From Hyphomicrobiales bacterium (lineage in GTDB: Bacteria > Pseudomonadota > Alphaproteobacteria > Rhizobiales > Rhizobiaceae): DNA of 64,000 bases. Positions 7,977 through 16,276 of this stretch are shown here, in pieces (positions within the stretch are counted from its first letter, which is position 1; each line of letters begins with the position of its first letter). The translations under genes and the position numbers were made by a program. The notes beneath the pieces were generated by a model, which had not been told where the DNA came from, did not search any database, and saw only the letters and a program-made list of their open reading frames with translations. The stretch is taken from the NCBI GenBank assembly GCA_900470805.1, contig UCCA01000001.1:155332-219331 (forward strand), written 5' to 3'.

Positions 7977-8720
7977 ATGAAGATCGTCATAATCACGGGC
8001 AGCAGCCGCGGCCTTGGAGCAAGCGCCGCCATCGAGTGTGCTCGTGGCGGCTTGGGCGTCGTCGTGACCTACAACGGCAGCCCGGACAAGGCTGAAGAGG
8101 TCGTCAAGACGATTGCTCAAAGCGGCGGAAAGGCCGTGGCGGTGAAGCTCGACGTCTGTGACACAAGTTCTTTCCCGGCATTCCGCGACGCCGTTGCGGC
8201 AGAGCTGGAAGCCGTCTGGCGTCGCCGCGACTTCGACTATCTCGTCAACAACGCCGGATACGGCTTGTTCAACCCGATCGCCAGCGTAACCGAAGAGCAG
8301 TTCGACGGGCTGTTCAACGTCCATCTGAGGGGGCCGTTCTTCCTCACCCAGCTGCTGGCGCCGCTGATGGCCGATGGCGGCCACATCATCAACATCACCA
8401 GCGCCACCACCCGCGTGGCGACATCAGGCGTCGCGCCCTATGCTGCCTTCAAGGGGGGGCTCGAAGTCCTGACCCGTTACATGGCCAAGGAGTTCGGGGG
8501 GCGCGGCATCCGGGCGAACTCGATCGCCCCCGGTGCGATCCGCACGGAACTCGGCGGCGGGCTGAACGACGAATTCGAGGCGATGCTTGCAGGCCAGACG
8601 GCACTCGGTCGCGTCGGCGAGCCGGATGATATCGGTGGCGTCGTCGCTAGTCTGCTGTCCAGCGACAACCGCTGGATCAACGCCCAGAACATCGAAGTCG
8701 CCGGCGGCTACAACATCTGA
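7977..8720 (+). CDS. SDR family NAD(P)-dependent oxidoreductase
   Basis: A 247-residue classical short-chain dehydrogenase. The nucleotide-binding glycine motif is TGSSRGLGASAA (residues 8-19), NNAG lies near residue 91, and the catalytic set is complete with serine in NITSATT and YAAFK (Y-x3-K). The C-terminal GEPDDIGGVVASLLSSD...AQNIEVAGGYNI is standard. It opens a five-gene cluster with short gaps (VOC, saccharopine-dehydrogenase-like, two SnoaL-like) and is preceded by the AraC-type operator. The substrate is unknown; such sets often detoxify reactive carbonyls or quinones, but that is inference. Confidence 0.9.
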   Translation: MKIVIITGSSRGLGASAAIECARGGLGVVVTYNGSPDKAEEVVKTIAQSGGKAVAVKLDVCDTSSFPAFRDAVAAELEAVWRRRDFDYLVNNAGYGLFNPIASVTEEQFDGLFNVHLRGPFFLTQLLAPLMADGGHIINITSATTRVATSGVAPYAAFKGGLEVLTRYMAKEFGGRGIRANSIAPGAIRTELGGGLNDEFEAMLAGQTALGRVGEPDDIGGVVASLLSSDNRWINAQNIEVAGGYNI

Positions 8721-8734
8721 ACAAGGAGAGCGCC

Positions 8735-9130
8735 ATGCTCGACCACGTCTTTCTATCCGTCAGCGATACCGGCCGATCCGTGGCCTTCTACGGCAAGGCG
8801 CTGGCCCCGCTCGGGATCGTCCACGTCCACGACTACGAGGGAAAGGATGGCCCTCCCGGTCATCCTGACCTGAAGGGGTTTGGCGCAAAAGGTCGTGTCT
8901 TCTTCTGGCTGCGTGAAGGCGTGGTCGAAGGCCGCGCGGCTCATGTCGGCTTTGTCGCGAACGACGCCTCTCAGGTCGATGCCGCCTTCGCCGCGGCGAT
9001 GGCTGCGGGCGCATCGCAAATCCATCCGCCCGGACCGCAGCTTCACTACGACCCTCGCTATTACGCTGCGCAGGTGCGCGACCCTGACGGCTACAGCCTC
9101 GAATTCGTCTACAAGGAATGGCAGCACTGA
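8735..9130 (+). CDS. VOC family protein (glyoxalase/bleomycin-resistance fold)
   Basis: A 131-residue vicinal-oxygen-chelate protein: MLDHVFLSVSDTGRSVAFY at the start carries the usual first metal-ligand histidine, HVGFVANDASQVDAAF is the second beta-alpha module, and DPDGYSLEFVYK carries the final glutamate. Family members are metal-dependent lyases, isomerases or dioxygenases, or binding proteins. A good AAGGAGAG ribosome site precedes the ATG, and the next gene begins 1 bp after the stop, indicating translational coupling. Its specific reaction is not predictable. Confidence 0.87.
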   Translation: MLDHVFLSVSDTGRSVAFYGKALAPLGIVHVHDYEGKDGPPGHPDLKGFGAKGRVFFWLREGVVEGRAAHVGFVANDASQVDAAFAAAMAAGASQIHPPGPQLHYDPRYYAAQVRDPDGYSLEFVYKEWQH

Positions 9131-9131
9131 C

Positions 9132-10115
9132 ATGACAAAATTGATGATCTACGGCGCGACCGGCTATACCGGTCGCATGGCGGCCGAACATGCGAAGGCG
9201 GCAGGCACGCCGATCGTTCTCGCCGGCCGCAGCGAAGCGAACCTCGCGACGCTTGCTGCCAAACTCGGCGTGGAATATCGAGTATTCGGTCTCGACGAGG
9301 ACGCGGCGGTCGATCGCGGGATCGCCGGCATCGCCGTACTCCTGAACTGTGCCGGTCCGTTCATGCGCACCGCCGATGCCCTGATCAAGGCGTCGATCCG
9401 CAACGGCGTGCACTACCTCGACACTGCGGCCGAACTCGACAGCTACCGCTTGGCCGAAGCCCTCGACGACCAGACCAAGGCTGCGGGCGTCATGTTGATG
9501 CCGGGTGGTGGCGGCAGCGTTGCCATGCTTGGCAGCCTCGCCGGACATGGTGTTGAGCGCGTCCCCAATCCCCGCAAGATCAGGATCGTGCTGCATGTCG
9601 CCGGCGGCCTCTCGCGGGGTTCGGCGATCAGCGCCATGGAGAATGTCACGGTCGAGACCTTGGCACGTGTGGACGGCGCGCTTGTCGCCAGTCCCTCCGA
9701 TGGAATCGAGACGTTCGATTTCGGCAAAGGGGCCGTGGACTGCTTCCGGGTGACGCTGCCCGACCTCATCACGATCTGGCGCGCAACGGGTGTTCCCGAT
9801 ATCGAGACTTTCGTGCATGTCACCGGCGACGGATTTCCGCAGGGCGACCTCTCGCTGCTACCGGACGGGCCAAGTGAACAGGAGCGGCTGGCGAACCGCT
9901 ACCAAGCACTGGTCGAGGTCACGGACGATCAAGGGCAGGTCGTCCGCTCTCTCCTCGACACCGTCAACGGCTACACCTTCACGGCGATGGCTGTGGCCGA
10001 AGCCGGGCGCCGCGTTTTGGCCGGCGAGATGCGCCCCGGTTTTCAGACCCCGGCTGGCCTGTTCGGAAACGGTTTCGCACAAACCATCGCCGACACCACG
10101 ATTATCGATCTCTAG
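9132..10115 (+). CDS. Saccharopine dehydrogenase-like NAD(P)-binding protein
   Basis: A 327-residue Rossmann-fold protein. The N-terminal MTKLMIYGATGYTGRMAAEH has the GxxGxTG dinucleotide signature; ALLNCAGPF-like and NGVHYLDTAAELD segments are typical of the trans-acting enoyl reductase/saccharopine dehydrogenase NADP-binding family. The start at 9132, 1 bp after the VOC stop, is chosen because the motif begins there; an upstream extension would overlap the VOC gene. It is a likely oxidoreductase or reductase in the same pathway as the flanking SDR and VOC genes. True saccharopine dehydrogenase activity is unlikely from context. Confidence 0.85.
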   Translation: MTKLMIYGATGYTGRMAAEHAKAAGTPIVLAGRSEANLATLAAKLGVEYRVFGLDEDAAVDRGIAGIAVLLNCAGPFMRTADALIKASIRNGVHYLDTAAELDSYRLAEALDDQTKAAGVMLMPGGGGSVAMLGSLAGHGVERVPNPRKIRIVLHVAGGLSRGSAISAMENVTVETLARVDGALVASPSDGIETFDFGKGAVDCFRVTLPDLITIWRATGVPDIETFVHVTGDGFPQGDLSLLPDGPSEQERLANRYQALVEVTDDQGQVVRSLLDTVNGYTFTAMAVAEAGRRVLAGEMRPGFQTPAGLFGNGFAQTIADTTIIDL

Positions 10116-10125
10116 GGAAATCGTC

Positions 10126-10452
10126 ATGCAGACGATCGTCGAATCCTTCATCCGCACTGCCAACGCCTTCGACGTCGATGGCGCGCTGTCCCTGTTCGCG
10201 CCGGATGCCGTCATCGACGACGTTTCGGTGGGCGACGCCTTCGTCGGTCGGGATGGTGTTCGCGACTACCTCGAACAGTTCTTCGTTGGCTATCACACGA
10301 GGAGCAAGCTTCTGTCGATTGAAGGGCCTGACGCCTTCCGCGCCACCGTGCGTCTCGATTTCACCGGCGATTTCGGTCACGAGGTCGGCATCCTCAAGAT
10401 CGTCGTCAACGCGGAGGGCTTGATCGAACGTATCGACGCCGACCTCGAATGA
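10126..10452 (+). CDS. SnoaL/NTF2-like small protein (first)
   Basis: A 108-residue cone-shaped NTF2-like fold: QTIVESFIRTANAFDVDGALSLFAPDAVIDD is the usual helix pair and first strand, then FVGRDGVRDYLEQFF. Members act as small isomerases, cyclases or binding proteins. The ATG at 10126 is 10 bp after the preceding stop, behind a modest AGGGAAA. It is fourth in the SDR operon. A second, unrelated-length SnoaL-like protein follows, so the operon carries two of these. Confidence 0.82.
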   Translation: MQTIVESFIRTANAFDVDGALSLFAPDAVIDDVSVGDAFVGRDGVRDYLEQFFVGYHTRSKLLSIEGPDAFRATVRLDFTGDFGHEVGILKIVVNAEGLIERIDADLE

Positions 10453-10540
10453 AGAACTAGCAAACACAGCCGCCCAACGGGCACTGATGCCGGTAAAGGC
10501 GTGCAGTCCGCATGCCTTCGGTATGACGAGGAACCTTATC

Positions 10541-11011
10541 ATGACCAAATCACTCACCTCAGCACAGGACGCAGCCGACAGGCTCGCCGTCGTCGAAGCC
10601 CTCTATCGCTTCACCGCCGGGATCGATCTTCGCGACACGGATCTTCTGTCCTCCTCTTTGGCAGAGAACGCGGTATCCGACTTCCGCCCCGCCGCCGCGA
10701 AGGCAGGGTTCGAGTATCCTGTTATCGAGGGCCGGGAGGCCATCGTTTCCGCACTCACAACCTCGCTCGGCACGCTCGACACGACCCATTCCGTCAGCAA
10801 TCCTCGCGTGACGATCGACGGAGACATGGCGCGCATGGATGCCCTTGTCGAAGCCCAGCACGTTCCCCGCAGCGATCCAGCGCGTCACTATCTGATGAAG
10901 AACCGCTACGACGTCGTATTGGCGAGAGACGGCGACGTCTGGGTCATCACGCGCAACACCGTTGACAATGTCTGGCGGTCGGGCGATCCGGCTGTTCTCT
11001 CCGTCGTGTAG
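10541..11011 (+). CDS. SnoaL/NTF2-like protein (second)
   Basis: A 156-residue NTF2-like protein beginning with TKSLTSAQDAADRLAVVEAL and continuing with YRFTAGIDLRDTDLLSSSLAENAV, the pattern of SnoaL_4-type hydroxylating/isomerising proteins. It ends in YDVVLARDGDVWVITRNTVDNVW. The ATG at 10541 follows a GAGGAAC ribosome site; an upstream in-frame ATG at 10487 gives 18 unlikely residues. It is the last gene of the operon; a GC hairpin follows at 11037. No catalytic role can be assigned. Confidence 0.8.
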   Translation: MTKSLTSAQDAADRLAVVEALYRFTAGIDLRDTDLLSSSLAENAVSDFRPAAAKAGFEYPVIEGREAIVSALTTSLGTLDTTHSVSNPRVTIDGDMARMDALVEAQHVPRSDPARHYLMKNRYDVVLARDGDVWVITRNTVDNVWRSGDPAVLSVV

Positions 11012-11036
11012 AGGGCCAGGACAAAGGCGTTGAGTG

Positions 11037-11060
11037 GCGGCGGCACAAACGTGCCGCCGT
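11037..11060 (+). terminator. Hairpin after the SDR operon
   Basis: GGCGGCAC (11039-11046), an AAAC loop and GTGCCGCC (11051-11058) form a perfect stem with further pairing outside. It lies 26 bp after the operon's last stop. The following bases are not a T-run, so it may be a Rho-assisted or 3'-end protecting hairpin rather than a classical terminator. Confidence 0.5.
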
Positions 11061-11189
11061 CCCGATTGTCAAACTCGTGCCCTGAAGGCCGTCGGCGAGG
11101 ATTTCGGCGCGAGCCGGTCAGTATGGGGAGGGCGTCGCTGGCGAACGGAGGCAACGCCGTTCGAATGAAAACGATCGCGACTTCATCCT

Positions 11190-12344
11190 GTGGTCGCGAA
11201 GGTCGTCGATGTATTCCCTACGTCATCAGGTGGGCTATACGGGCGATCACCGTGGCTATCCGCTCCTTCTCGGCGACGATCACGCCGTCGCGCCGATTCC
11301 CTGTCTGTTGGACATCACGCGTTCCTGTGGCGATCGTTCAGTTATCAGCTAAATGCTCACCCACTCGTCGGCGCTTGGCGCCCGGGTCACTCGATCCCGA
11401 GAAATCCCTCAAAATTGGCATTTGACAAACGTTCGCTGCTTATCGGCGAAAACCCGCTGGAAACGAGCCGCCTTTGGGCCAAGATGCATCGCGCAACGAT
11501 CTACTACGGCCGAACCGGCGCGGTCATCCAGGCCATAGCCGGCATCGACATCGCGCTCTGGGACATTAAGGGTAAGGCGCTTGGTCGGCCGATCGTCGAA
11601 CTGCTGGGCGGCGCCTTGCGCGACCGGATGCGGGTCTACTCCTCGAACATGTTCCAGTTCAGCGTCGAGGACACTGTTGCCAGCGCCAAGCATGCCGTTG
11701 ACACCGGCCACACGGGCGTCAAGTTCGGCTGGGAGCCCTTCGGCAACGATGAGGCCATGGATCTGAGATATGTCGACGCCATTCACTCGGCAATCGGCGA
11801 TGACGTCGATTTCATGCTCGATGTCGGTCTTGCATGGGATGCGAAAACGACGATCCGCCGGGCGCAGCTGTTTGAACCCTACCGCTTGTTCTGGATCGAG
11901 GAACCGCTTCATCCGGACGACTACGCCGGTTACGGCAAGGTATCCAGAGCCTGCTCCCAGCATATTGCCGCCGGCGAGGAGGAGTGCACGGTGGTCGGCT
12001 TCGAACGACTGATCGACGAAGGCCAGATCGATATCGTCCAGATCGATGTGACGCGCACGGGCTTTACGCAGGCGATCCAGATCGCCCGGTACGCCAAGAG
12101 CCGTGGCCGCAAGGTCTGCAATCACAACTTCACGACCGATATCAATACCGCGGCATCGCTCCATTTCCTCTGCGCGATCGAAAACGCGTTGGTCATGGAG
12201 TATTGCGTGGAACCCGGCGAAATTAGCCGTCCGCTGGCAAAAAGCCCGGTACGGATCGAGGACGGCTACGCGTTTCTGCCGACAGAGCCTGGTCTCGGCG
12301 TCGAGCCGCGGATGGAGATCATCGAAAAATTCCTGGTCGCCTGA
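11190..12344 (+). pseudogene. Mandelate racemase/muconate lactonizing enzyme family, N-terminus degraded
   Basis: From about 11430 onward the frame is an excellent enolase-superfamily protein: LLIGENPLETSRLWAKMHRA, AIAGIDIALWDIKGKALGRP, VKFGWEPFG, the metal ligands in FMLDVGLAWD, IEEPLHPDD and AGEEE, and HNFTTDINTAA near the end. The first 80 residues in frame are Arg/Ser-rich and do not match the N-terminal capping domain, and no other frame between 11061 and 11430 supplies it. The gene has therefore lost roughly 80-100 N-terminal residues, probably by deletion plus frameshift. Without the capping domain the enzyme should be inactive. A clean terminator remains downstream. An intact relative of the same family is at 17723-18814. 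Confidence 0.7.
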
Positions 12345-12366
12345 CGCGTAAGCGGGATATCAAAAC

Positions 12367-12399
12367 GGTGCTGGCGCATCCCCTCATCGCCAGCACCTT
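12367..12399 (+). terminator. Intrinsic terminator downstream of the enolase-family pseudogene
   Basis: GGTGCTGGCG (12367-12376) pairs perfectly with CGCCAGCACC (12388-12397) around an 11-nt loop, followed by TTC. It lies 23 bp after the pseudogene stop, consistent with a once-functional transcription unit. Confidence 0.65.
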
Positions 12400-12507
12400 C
12401 AGGGAGACACCGAAGCCAGAGCAATTTGCGTTGGTATAAAACTGTCTCGAAAGCAGTTTCCGTGTTCTCGATGTATCTTGCCTTGGCTGGGGATCGTCTC
12501 TGTATTG

Positions 12508-12855
12508 CTATGGCCGTCGATTGCGGCCCGAAACCTGTTTCGAGTCCTTCGCGGCGTCCGAAAATCCTGGAGGCTTACTCTTTATCCATGCAACGAATTT
12601 CTGCATCGCCGGGTCTTCGAGCAGTGCGGAGATTGTAGAGAATGTCTTTGCCAGCTGCCCGTCGGTGAAGATCGCATGTATCTGGCGATGACAAACGCGG
12701 TGCAGGGGCACAGTGATCTTCCCGCCTTTGCTCTTCGGGACGAGGTGGTGATCCTCTTTCTGGTCGTCCGGGATCACGCGCTCGCATATGAGGCAGAGCG
12801 TCGGCTCTGGTTCCATGTGCCATGATGACACCTCGTCTCGGTTCTTGCGTGCCAT
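12508..12855 (-). CDS. HNH endonuclease-family protein
   Basis: A 115-residue protein with a compact HNH zinc/metal motif: CLICERVIP (Cys-x2-Cys), DHHLVPKSKGG (His-His, the catalytic pair), and CHRQIHAIF (Cys-x4-His). Family members nick or cleave DNA, and short stand-alone ones are common in accessory regions. A GAGG box precedes the ATG by 5 bp. It is isolated between an enolase-superfamily pseudogene and siderophore-permease remnants on the opposite strand, so it sits in a rearranged patch. Its target and role are unknown. Confidence 0.78.
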   Translation of the reverse strand: MARKNRDEVSSWHMEPEPTLCLICERVIPDDQKEDHHLVPKSKGGKITVPLHRVCHRQIHAIFTDGQLAKTFSTISALLEDPAMQKFVAWIKSKPPGFSDAAKDSKQVSGRNRRP

Positions 12856-12909
12856 CAGTCCTCGATCGAATTTGCAGTCTGGTTCTCGCTTGGAGTGGAA
12901 CTGCTGCAG

Positions 12910-13160
12910 ACGCCAGCGTGTCCAATGCGGATATCGGTTTCATCGGCCGGGATCAGCCGAGAGTCAATGCGTGTACTGCCCTGGCGCGCCAGCTGGTGTT
13001 CAGGCCGTTTGGAGCTCGGTCTGAAAGGTCGGTTTCGCCGCGCGTTGTGGCGGCAGATTGGCTTGGGCGGAATATTGCATACCCGTGGCCGATGTCTCCC
13101 GGCCTGATCGCGGCGGCTATTGGCGGGCCTTATCTCCTGGGGATGCTGGCCAGAAGATGA
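12910..13160 (+). pseudogene. C-terminal remnant of a FecCD-type siderophore ABC permease
   Basis: The last 38 codons read VVAADWLGRNIAYPWPMSPG followed by LIAAAIGGPYLLGMLARR and a stop, the distinctive C-terminal end of FecCD/BtuC-type iron-siderophore permeases (ADWLGRN, FPW, the AxIGGPY turn). An upstream IGFIG stretch fits the conserved G-x-I-x-FIGL loop, but what lies between is scrambled, and the preceding 250-plus residues are absent. Just beyond, 13273-13345 encodes EFRFWIAAMLSGG, which resembles an earlier segment of the same family and could be a scrap of a second permease (weak). No intact partner genes remain nearby. Confidence 0.55.
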
Positions 13161-13403
13161 GCACTCGACCCGAGCGGAAGGTCGAAGCCGTCACGTCAGT
13201 TTTCAAGGAACGACCATCCACAAATAGGTGATAGATACTCAAACGATCGAGATGTCTGTCTCTCCGACAGCGATTGTTGAATTTCGTTTTTGGATCGCTG
13301 CAATGCTCTCGGGGGGAAACGTCAAGCCATTCGTGACGATAGCCTGGCAAAGTGCTCCGGGGAGTTGGCGCAGCGTACCCTTCCTCTCGATCTCATGGAA
13401 CGG

Positions 13404-14276
13404 TCAGCCTTTCATGCCGCCTTCAGCTAGGCCTGATGTAAGCCGACCTTGCGTCAGGATATAAAGCAGGATCGAAAAGGCTGTCAGCAGCACGGAGCCG
13501 GCGAGGAGCATCCCCCAGGAATAGATGCTGTCTTGGCCGATCCAGGTGGACAGACCGAGCGGCAGCGTCTTGTTGCGCTCCGACGACGTAAGGATGAGAG
13601 CGAAAAGGAATTCGTTCCAGGCGTTGTTGAAACTGAACACGCCGACCGAGATCAATCCCGGGAGCGCGAGCGGCAGAGTTACCTTCCTGAAAGCCTTGAA
13701 GCGCGTGCAACCGTCGAGCATCGCGCTTTCCTCGAAGGATGTCGGGATCGATCGAAAATACGAGCGCATGAACCAAAGGGCAAAAGGCAGCGTGAATGCG
13801 GTATTGGCCGCGATGAGGCTGACAAGCGTATCCTGCAACCCGACCAGTGACACAAGCATGTATACCGGGATCACCACGAGCGTCTCCGGCAACATGTAGC
13901 AGAGCAGGGATATGCCTGCGATGGCAGCCAAGCCGACGAACCGGAAGCGGTTGAGCGTGTATCCTCCCAATGCTCCGAGCGTCAGCGACAGGAATGTCGT
14001 TGCGGATGCAACGATGAGACTGTTGACAAAGTAGCGCGCAAACCCGGTCTGCGTGAAAATATCCGTGTAGTTTCTGAAGGTGATTGTCACCGGAAGAAAA
14101 TCGGGTGGTGCTTGGTAGAGTTCCGCCGGCTCTTTCAGGGAGCAGAGGATCATCCACAGTAGTGGGAAGCCCATGATGGTGATTGATGTGAAGGCGAGCA
14201 GATAAACCAATATCTTGCTCGTCACCGCGTGAAACTGCACGGGATTTGAGGGCAGAAGACGGCCGCTGGGTGTCAT
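13404..14276 (-). CDS. Carbohydrate ABC transporter permease, MalG-like
   Basis: A 290-residue inner-membrane permease with six hydrophobic segments, the first near residues 23-45 (ILVYLLAFTSITIMGFPLLW). The EAA loop is ESAMLDGCTRFKAFRKVTLP, and FRNYTDIF and AWNEFLFALIL are typical of the CUT1 family second permease. Its ATG overlaps the stop of the MalF-like gene by 4 bp. It is the last gene of the MR-enzyme/SBP/ATPase/permease/permease operon running on the minus strand. The substrate is presumably a sugar or sugar acid handled by the operon's mandelate-racemase-family enzyme. Confidence 0.92.
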   Translation of the reverse strand: MTPSGRLLPSNPVQFHAVTSKILVYLLAFTSITIMGFPLLWMILCSLKEPAELYQAPPDFLPVTITFRNYTDIFTQTGFARYFVNSLIVASATTFLSLTLGALGGYTLNRFRFVGLAAIAGISLLCYMLPETLVVIPVYMLVSLVGLQDTLVSLIAANTAFTLPFALWFMRSYFRSIPTSFEESAMLDGCTRFKAFRKVTLPLALPGLISVGVFSFNNAWNEFLFALILTSSERNKTLPLGLSTWIGQDSIYSWGMLLAGSVLLTAFSILLYILTQGRLTSGLAEGGMKG

Positions 14277-15169
14277 TGGCGTTTCTCCGACCAGCGCATG
14301 AGAAGCAGATAGATGGCAAGGAAGACGAGGATAATGCCGAGCATGATAAGCGCTATCGCAGCCGCCCCGCCAACGTCGAATTCCTGAAAGCCTTTAACGT
14401 AGATCAGGATCGGTAATGTCGTCGTCGCGTCCACTGGTCCCCCGCCGGTCAGGAGATAGATCAGGTCAAACTTGTGGAACGACCAGATCGTTCGAAGCAG
14501 TGCGGTGAGTATGAAGACCGGAAGGATATATGGAACGGTGATGCGCATGAACCGCTGGATGGCGTTGGCGCCGTCAAGCTTTGCCGCCTCATACTGTTCG
14601 GTGGGGATCGACTGCAGGATGCCGAGGATCGCGAGGACGACGAATGGCGCGAACTTCCATGTGCCGATCAGGATAACGGAAAACATCGCCAAGCGCGGGC
14701 TTGTCAACCACTGAACAGGCTTTTCGACCAGACCGACGCCGATCAGAAGGCTGTTGGCTATCCCGACGATATCGTCGAACATGTAGCGCCATACGAGGAC
14801 CGCGACGACGGTCGGCATGAGGAATGGCGCCAACACGACGGCCCGGACCAGCCCGCGGAAGCGAAAACTTTGATGCAGAAGCAGGGCGAGCCCGGTGCCG
14901 ATAAGCATTTCCAAGCCGACGTTTCCAAACACCCAGATGAAGGTGTTGATCAGCGCCGAATAGAAATCCGGATTGCCCAGCACCGCGCGAAAGTTTGCAA
15001 GGCCGGCGAATTCTCCGGTGAAACGCCCTAGCGTCACGTCTTGTACACTGAGGGCGAATATCGCGAGCGTCGGCACGGCTATGAGCAGCAGAATGAGCGC
15101 GACGGATGGCAGCAGTGTGAGATACGCGAACGTGCGGTCGCCTCGCTGAACTGCTGTGACTTCAGACAT
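14273..15169 (-). CDS. Carbohydrate ABC transporter permease, MalF-like
   Basis: A 298-residue CUT1 permease. The first membrane segment is at residues 13-35 (FAYLTLLPSVALILLLIAVP). A periplasmic loop with NFRAVLGNPDFYSALINTF follows, then the EAA coupling motif YEAAKLDGANAIQRFMRITVP and WSFHKFDLIYLLTGGGP, all hallmarks of MalF/UgpA-type subunits. It overlaps the ATPase gene by 8 bp upstream and the MalG-like gene by 4 bp downstream, so translation of the transporter is tightly coupled. Confidence 0.92.
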   Translation of the reverse strand: MSEVTAVQRGDRTFAYLTLLPSVALILLLIAVPTLAIFALSVQDVTLGRFTGEFAGLANFRAVLGNPDFYSALINTFIWVFGNVGLEMLIGTGLALLLHQSFRFRGLVRAVVLAPFLMPTVVAVLVWRYMFDDIVGIANSLLIGVGLVEKPVQWLTSPRLAMFSVILIGTWKFAPFVVLAILGILQSIPTEQYEAAKLDGANAIQRFMRITVPYILPVFILTALLRTIWSFHKFDLIYLLTGGGPVDATTTLPILIYVKGFQEFDVGGAAAIALIMLGIILVFLAIYLLLMRWSEKRQ

Positions 15170-16232
15170 GCGAGGCCTCGCTGGACCGGCGCGGCAACGA
15201 CACGGAATGAGAAAGCGCCTTGGTCAGAGCCAGACGGGTGCCCTTGTCGAAGAAGCGCAGTTCTTCCGTTGGAACCACAAACTCCGTCCGTTCTCCTTCA
15301 GCAACGGCAATGGCGCCCTTGACGGGAACGGCGGCGATGACGCGCTCGGGTTCGAACGGTCCGAGTATGGAGGCGTAGATCAGTTGCACGTTTCCAAGAT
15401 ATTCGGTGCGCTGGATCTCGACGGGAAACACCGTCGTATCCGGACCGAGTGGACCTCCGACTTGGACGGTCTCAGGCCGGAAGCCGACCAGTGCGTCTGG
15501 CGATTCGACGATATTCATCGGCGGCGTGCCGATGAAGGTGGCAACGAAAGTGTCGGCTGGATATCTATAGATCTCTTCTGGCGTGCCAACCTGTCTGATC
15601 ACGCCGGCGTTCATGACGACGATGCGATCGCCCAGTCCCATGGCTTCGACCTGATCATGGGTGACGTAGAGCGCCGTCAAGCCGGTCTTCTTCTGAAGGA
15701 GTTTAAGCTCCTCTCGCGCCGATTGGCGCAATTTGGCATCCAGGTTGGAAAGCGGTTCGTCCAGCAGGAATAGTGCCGGCTTCCGTATCAGAGCGCGCGC
15801 CAGCGCCGCGCGCTGCCGTTCCCCGCCGGACAATTGACGCGGCTTGCGGCCAAGAAGATGGGCAATGCCAACCAACGCCGCGACGCGTTGCACGGCCTCG
15901 CCGACCTCGCGCTTCGCGGCGCCGGCGATCCTCAGTGGAAAAGCGATGTTTTCGAAGATCGACAGGTGCGGATAGAGCGCATAGTTTTGGAACACCATCG
16001 CTATGTCGCGATCTTTCGGGTGCAGCCACGTCGTGTCGCGGCCGCCGAGCGAGATCCTGCCCGACGTCGCATGCTCCAGCCCGGCAATGATGCGCAACAA
16101 AGTCGACTTTCCACAACCTGAGGGACCGAGAATGGCAACAAACTCGCCGTCGGAAACCGATAGTGACACGTCGGAGACGACCGAGCGCTCCTCGAACGTC
16201 TTCACGATCTCCGTCAATTCCAATGCTGCCAT
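15162..16232 (-). CDS. ABC transporter ATP-binding protein, MalK/UgpC-like
   Basis: A 356-residue CUT1 ATPase. Walker A is GPSGCGKST, Q-loop FQNYALYPHLS, signature LSGGERQR, Walker B LFLLDEPLSNLDA, H-loop YVTHDQVEA. The C-terminal 120 residues form the TOBE/OB-fold regulatory domain (GTPEEIYRYPADTFVATFIG, then GFRPETV). The ATG at 16232 is chosen because GGAGAA lies just upstream and MAALELTEIVKTF is the usual start; a longer frame adds 31 implausible residues. It energises the importer formed with the genes at 13404, 14273 and 16277. Confidence 0.93.
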   Translation of the reverse strand: MAALELTEIVKTFEERSVVSDVSLSVSDGEFVAILGPSGCGKSTLLRIIAGLEHATSGRISLGGRDTTWLHPKDRDIAMVFQNYALYPHLSIFENIAFPLRIAGAAKREVGEAVQRVAALVGIAHLLGRKPRQLSGGERQRAALARALIRKPALFLLDEPLSNLDAKLRQSAREELKLLQKKTGLTALYVTHDQVEAMGLGDRIVVMNAGVIRQVGTPEEIYRYPADTFVATFIGTPPMNIVESPDALVGFRPETVQVGGPLGPDTTVFPVEIQRTEYLGNVQLIYASILGPFEPERVIAAVPVKGAIAVAEGERTEFVVPTEELRFFDKGTRLALTKALSHSVSLPRRSSEASHV

Positions 16233-16276
16233 TCCAGTTCTCCATTCAACGACGCTGCCGATATGCGCAGCGAGCG

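Noticed and set aside
11213..11352. A short plus-strand frame of about 46 codons in the gap before the enolase-family remnant
   Set aside because: No family similarity, no ribosome site, and it lies within degraded sequence.
13273..13345. Calling a second FecCD permease pseudogene as a separate feature
   Set aside because: Only about 20 residues (EFRFWIAAMLSGG region) resemble the family; too short to list separately, so it is mentioned with the stronger remnant.
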